Shown piece by piece: positions 5,815-6,707 of a stretch of 6,707 bases of DNA. The DNA comes from an uncultured Rhodovulum sp. (GTDB lineage: Bacteria > Pseudomonadota > Alphaproteobacteria > Rhodobacterales > Rhodobacteraceae): NCBI GenBank assembly GCA_946221765.1, contig CAMIMK010000174.1, forward strand, positions 1 to 6,707. Direction: 5' to 3'. Within the stretch, counting starts at the first letter, position 1. Each line of letters starts with the position of its first letter. The notes under the pieces are model-generated. The model saw only the letters and a list, made by a program, of their open reading frames with translations. It was not told where the DNA came from and made no database searches. A program made the translations under genes and the position numbers.

Positions 5815-6707
5815 ATGCAGCTTCTCTCGCAGGCCGGCCGCGGCCGCCTCGCCGCGACAACCGCCCTCACCGGAACCGCCCTTGCGGGTTTCCTCGCCAT
5901 CCCCGCGCTGGCCGAAACCGCCCCCGGCGCCGTCGCGGACCTCGTCGAGAAGGCGAGCCCCGCCGTCGTCACCATCCTCGCGACGCCGTCGGAACAGGCC
6001 GAGGAGACCGCCCAGGCCCAGGCTCAGGATCCCTTCGGACCCGGCTCGCCCTTCGAGGAATTCTTCCGTCAGTTCGGAATGCCGCAGGGCCGGATGATGC
6101 CGATGCCGGGACCGCGCGAGCGTGAGGAGCCCCGCTCCGGCGGCGTGTCGCTCGGCTCGGGCTTCGTGATGGAGAGCGACGGCTACATCATCACCAACAA
6201 CCATGTGGTGGACAATGCCGGGAAGGTGACCGTCCGCCTGACCGACAACCGCGAATTCCCGGCCAAGGTCATCGGCACCGACACCCAGTCCGACCTCGCC
6301 CTGCTGAAGATCGACGCAGGTGCCGACCTGCCGACGCTGCCGCTCGGCGACAGCGACAGGACCCGCGTCGGCGACGACGTGATCGCGGTCGGCAATCCCT
6401 TCGGCCTCGGCGGCACCGTGACCCGCGGCATCGTCTCGGCGCTCGGCCGCGACATCAACGCCGGGCCGTATGTCGACTTCATCCAGACCGACGCGGCGAT
6501 CAACCGGGGCAACTCCGGCGGCCCGCTCCTCAACCTCGAGGGCGAGGTGATCGGCGTCAACTCGGCGATCTTCTCGCCGAACGGCGGCTCGGTCGGCGTC
6601 GGCTTCGCCATCCCGGCCGATACCGTCGAGACGGTCGTCGCCCAGCTGCGCGATCATGGCGCGGTGGAGCGCGGCTGGCTCGGCGTCTCGATCCAGGAAG
6701 TGACCCC
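5815..6707 (+). CDS. degP: Do-family periplasmic serine protease (DegP/HtrA), 3' end cut off
   Basis: The first 297 codons of a trypsin-like periplasmic protease/chaperone that degrades misfolded envelope proteins. A signal peptide spans about 1-33 (basic start, hydrophobic TALTGTALAGFLAIP, cleavage after ALA). Mature sequence begins near ETAPGAVADLVEKASPAVVTI. The catalytic triad is complete: H130 in TNNHVV, D160 in SDLALLKI, and S234 in RGNSGGPLLN. The protease domain continues through GVGFAIP, and RGWLGVSIQEV (286-296) is the usual beginning of the first PDZ domain, where the window ends. Between residues 57 and 110 is a long Gln/Ala- then Phe/Met/Pro-rich stretch at the place of the LA regulatory loop. 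The ATG at 5815 has GGAG (5804-5807) seven bases upstream. It lies after the efflux terminator, so it probably has its own promoter. DegP, DegQ and MucD cannot be told apart from this part. Confidence 0.93.
   Translation, partial: MQLLSQAGRGRLAATTALTGTALAGFLAIPALAETAPGAVADLVEKASPAVVTILATPSEQAEETAQAQAQDPFGPGSPFEEFFRQFGMPQGRMMPMPGPREREEPRSGGVSLGSGFVMESDGYIITNNHVVDNAGKVTVRLTDNREFPAKVIGTDTQSDLALLKIDAGADLPTLPLGDSDRTRVGDDVIAVGNPFGLGGTVTRGIVSALGRDINAGPYVDFIQTDAAINRGNSGGPLLNLEGEVIGVNSAIFSPNGGSVGVGFAIPADTVETVVAQLRDHGAVERGWLGVSIQEVT

Noticed and set aside
5769..6125. A 118-codon frame overlapping the start of the protease gene, preceded by a four-codon frame with an ATGA overlap.
   Set aside because: The product is Arg/Pro-rich, out of frame with a gene having a signal peptide and catalytic triad, and lacks a ribosome site. 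A role as an upstream regulatory frame cannot be excluded but nothing supports it.

Overview
The window is about two-thirds G+C, with G or C at most third codon positions. Its proteins look most like those of a purple-bacterium-type alphaproteobacterium, probably in the Rhodobacteraceae/Paracoccaceae. That placement rests on codon use, the OlsB-type acyltransferase and the general look of the proteins, not on a marker gene. The theme is the cell envelope: a membrane lipid acyltransferase, a tripartite drug efflux pump and a periplasmic protease.

Left part, minus strand (1-951): an ornithine lipid N-acyltransferase (olsB-like) is followed, with a translationally coupled 8-base overlap, by the first 44 codons of a second gene that leaves the window. 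That gene starts with a Thr-Ala-Pro-rich tail encoded by a 12-bp tandem repeat. By the usual gene order it may be the O-acyltransferase partner (olsA), but the visible part is not diagnostic.

Divergent spacer (952-1190, 239 bp): it separates the lipid genes from the efflux operon. It holds an 11-bp direct repeat with a palindromic core and a 25-bp imperfect inverted repeat, both reasonable operator candidates.

Middle, plus strand (1191-5551): a two-gene RND operon encodes a 396-residue periplasmic adaptor (AcrA/MexA-like, but without a lipidation cysteine) and, 11 bases later, a 1052-residue permease that matches AcrB of E. coli almost residue for residue at the key sites. No outer-membrane channel gene and no regulator gene lie in the window. 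A strong hairpin just after the permease stop probably ends the transcript.

Right part, plus strand (5552-6707): a 263-bp spacer rich in hairpins, with one sharp AT-rich patch, leads into a Do-family (DegP/HtrA) periplasmic serine protease. It has an intact signal peptide and catalytic triad and is cut by the window edge at the start of its first PDZ domain.

How they fit together: the pump expels toxic amphiphiles, the ornithine lipid alters envelope charge and stability, and the protease clears misfolded envelope proteins. This is a coherent envelope-defence neighbourhood, but shared regulation is only an inference. I saw no mobile element, CRISPR array, RNA gene or clearly undescribed system; the most useful leads are the regulatory repeats in the two spacers.
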